A stretch of 5,832 nt of DNA from Ilumatobacteraceae bacterium (GTDB taxonomy: Bacteria; Actinomycetota; Acidimicrobiia; Acidimicrobiales; Ilumatobacteraceae): assembly GCA_007117775.1 (NCBI GenBank), contig SKFX01000080.1, positions 1 to 5,832 of the forward strand, read 5' to 3'. Of this stretch, positions 5,591-5,832 are shown in pieces. Each line of letters starts with the position of its first letter. The first letter of the stretch is position 1. A program made the translations under genes and the position numbers. A model generated the notes under the pieces. It saw nothing but the letters and a program-made list of their open reading frames with translations, had not been told where the DNA came from and ran no database searches.

Positions 5591-5639
5591 TTCATGACGA
5601 AAATCTGACGGACGCGTTGCAGATGACGATTTGATGACG
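5584..5639 (+). repeat. Five phased TGACG direct repeats in the divergent promoter region
   Basis: TGACG occurs at 5584, 5595, 5606, 5624 and 5635, with start-to-start spacings of 11, 11, 18 and 11 bp. The surrounding bases give a loose 11-bp unit NATGACGRWWW. An inverted copy (CGTCA, 5573-5577) makes the palindrome at the left end. Spacing close to one helical turn places most units on one DNA face, as expected for cooperative protein binding. The last two units lie between the -35 and -10 of the rightward promoter, suggesting repression of that gene. Confidence 0.55.
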
Positions 5640-5644
5640 ATAAT
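5617..5644 (+). promoter_or_regulatory. Putative rightward promoter
   Basis: TTGCAG (5617-5622) is a partial -35 match and GATAAT (5639-5644) is a 5-of-6 match to the TATAAT -10, separated by 16 bp. Transcription would start near 5651, giving a leader of about 94 nt before ATG 5745. TGACG units at 5624 and 5635 lie in the spacer, the latter sharing G5639 with the -10. Confidence 0.5.
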
Positions 5645-5690
5645 GTCTCGCCAACTTCATTGTGAGGTTGAAATCAGCACTACCGGTGCG

Positions 5691-5721
5691 GATCGCGACG
5701 GCGCAGCAGATGCGCTCGATC
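5691..5721 (+). other. Possible stem-loop in the leader of the rightmost gene
   Basis: GCGCA (5701-5705) pairs with TGCGC (5711-5715) around GCAGA. An outer stem GATCG (5691-5695) with CGATC (5717-5721) closes it with a 5/1 interior loop. It ends 12 nt before the Shine-Dalgarno. In GC-rich DNA such a structure could arise by chance. Confidence 0.25.
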
Positions 5722-5733
5722 GACTCGGAGCGG

Positions 5734-5738
5734 GGAGG
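5734..5738 (+). promoter_or_regulatory. Strong Shine-Dalgarno for the rightmost gene
   Basis: GGAGG (within CGGGGAGGC) lies 6 nt before ATG 5745. It is the best ribosome binding site in the window and decides the frame of the truncated gene that follows. Confidence 0.75.
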
Positions 5739-5744
5739 CACATC

Positions 5745-5832
5745 ATGGACACCAACCAGCAGCGGTCATCACGTGAGGGCCGATGTCGATTCGACATCAC
5801 GGCGGAACGATCCACGCCGGACCTCCTCATCG
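5745..5832 (+). CDS. Start of an unidentified rightward gene, cut by window edge
   Basis: Only 29 codons are visible (MDTNQQRSSREGRCRFDITA, then about nine more residues to DLLI), too little to assign a family. The start is well supported by GGAGG 6 nt upstream and a promoter about 100 bp back. The polar, charged N-terminus shows no signal peptide or membrane helix so far. Diverging from the four-gene operon across the TGACG array, it may be the regulator that binds that array, since divergent regulators are common, but this rests on position alone. A second frame starting at ATG 5710 is also open to the edge but lacks a ribosome binding site. Confidence 0.6.
   Translation, partial: MDTNQQRSSREGRCRFDITAERSTPDLLI

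Noticed and set aside
5584..5639. TGACG array as a CRISPR or plasmid-type iteron origin
   Set aside because: The units are far too short for CRISPR repeats and there are no spacers. Nothing here encodes a replication initiator, and the position between divergent promoters fits an operator better.
5710..5832. Alternative frame from ATG 5710 open to the window edge
   Set aside because: There is no ribosome binding site and the translation is Ser/Arg-rich without pattern. ATG 5745 in another frame has GGAGG at ideal spacing.

Overview
The window looks like ordinary chromosome of a high-GC actinobacterium. The evidence is GC-rich codon third positions, GTG starts, TANNNT-type -10 elements close to start codons that lack Shine-Dalgarno sequences (leaderless style), and a DUF501 protein, a family I know mainly from Actinobacteria. 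The tetramer GATC is very frequent, and my impression is that Acidimicrobiia-like genomes fit this best, but that lineage is a guess. I see no mobile element, rRNA, tRNA or CRISPR array.

Region 1 (1-2059) holds two crotonase-fold genes that diverge around a short shared promoter region. Leftward, an unknown acidic 205-residue protein is followed after 4 bp by an enoyl-CoA hydratase/isomerase-like gene cut by the window edge. Rightward is a second, complete crotonase homologue. The first crotonase keeps only one of the two glutamates of classical enoyl-CoA hydratase and the second keeps neither, so neither should be called a plain hydratase without further evidence.

Region 2 (2060-2554) has a GC-rich hairpin pair after the second crotonase, then a small basic protein with a clear promoter and Shine-Dalgarno, converging on the next operon.

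Region 3 (2555-5578) is a tight leftward operon of four genes: a MobA/MocA-like nucleotidyltransferase, a CoxG-type SRPBCC protein with a C-terminal membrane anchor, a DUF501 protein, and a RimJ/RimL-type GNAT acetyltransferase. The first two genes typically accompany molybdenum hydroxylases such as aerobic CO dehydrogenase. No such enzyme subunit is in the window, so it would have to lie elsewhere. The DUF501 protein is the most unusual gene here: its second half lines up with the C-terminal part of Ppx/GppA phosphatases, with the glycine-rich phosphate-binding motif eroded. It looks like a DUF501-pseudo-Ppx fusion.

Region 4 (5579-5832) is a divergent control region. It has a perfect 7-bp-arm palindrome over the annotated start of the nucleotidyltransferase and five TGACG units, mostly 11 bp apart, running into a rightward promoter. 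After a leader of about 94 nt comes the start of an unidentified rightward gene with an excellent ribosome binding site. The array is the best candidate here for an undescribed regulatory site.
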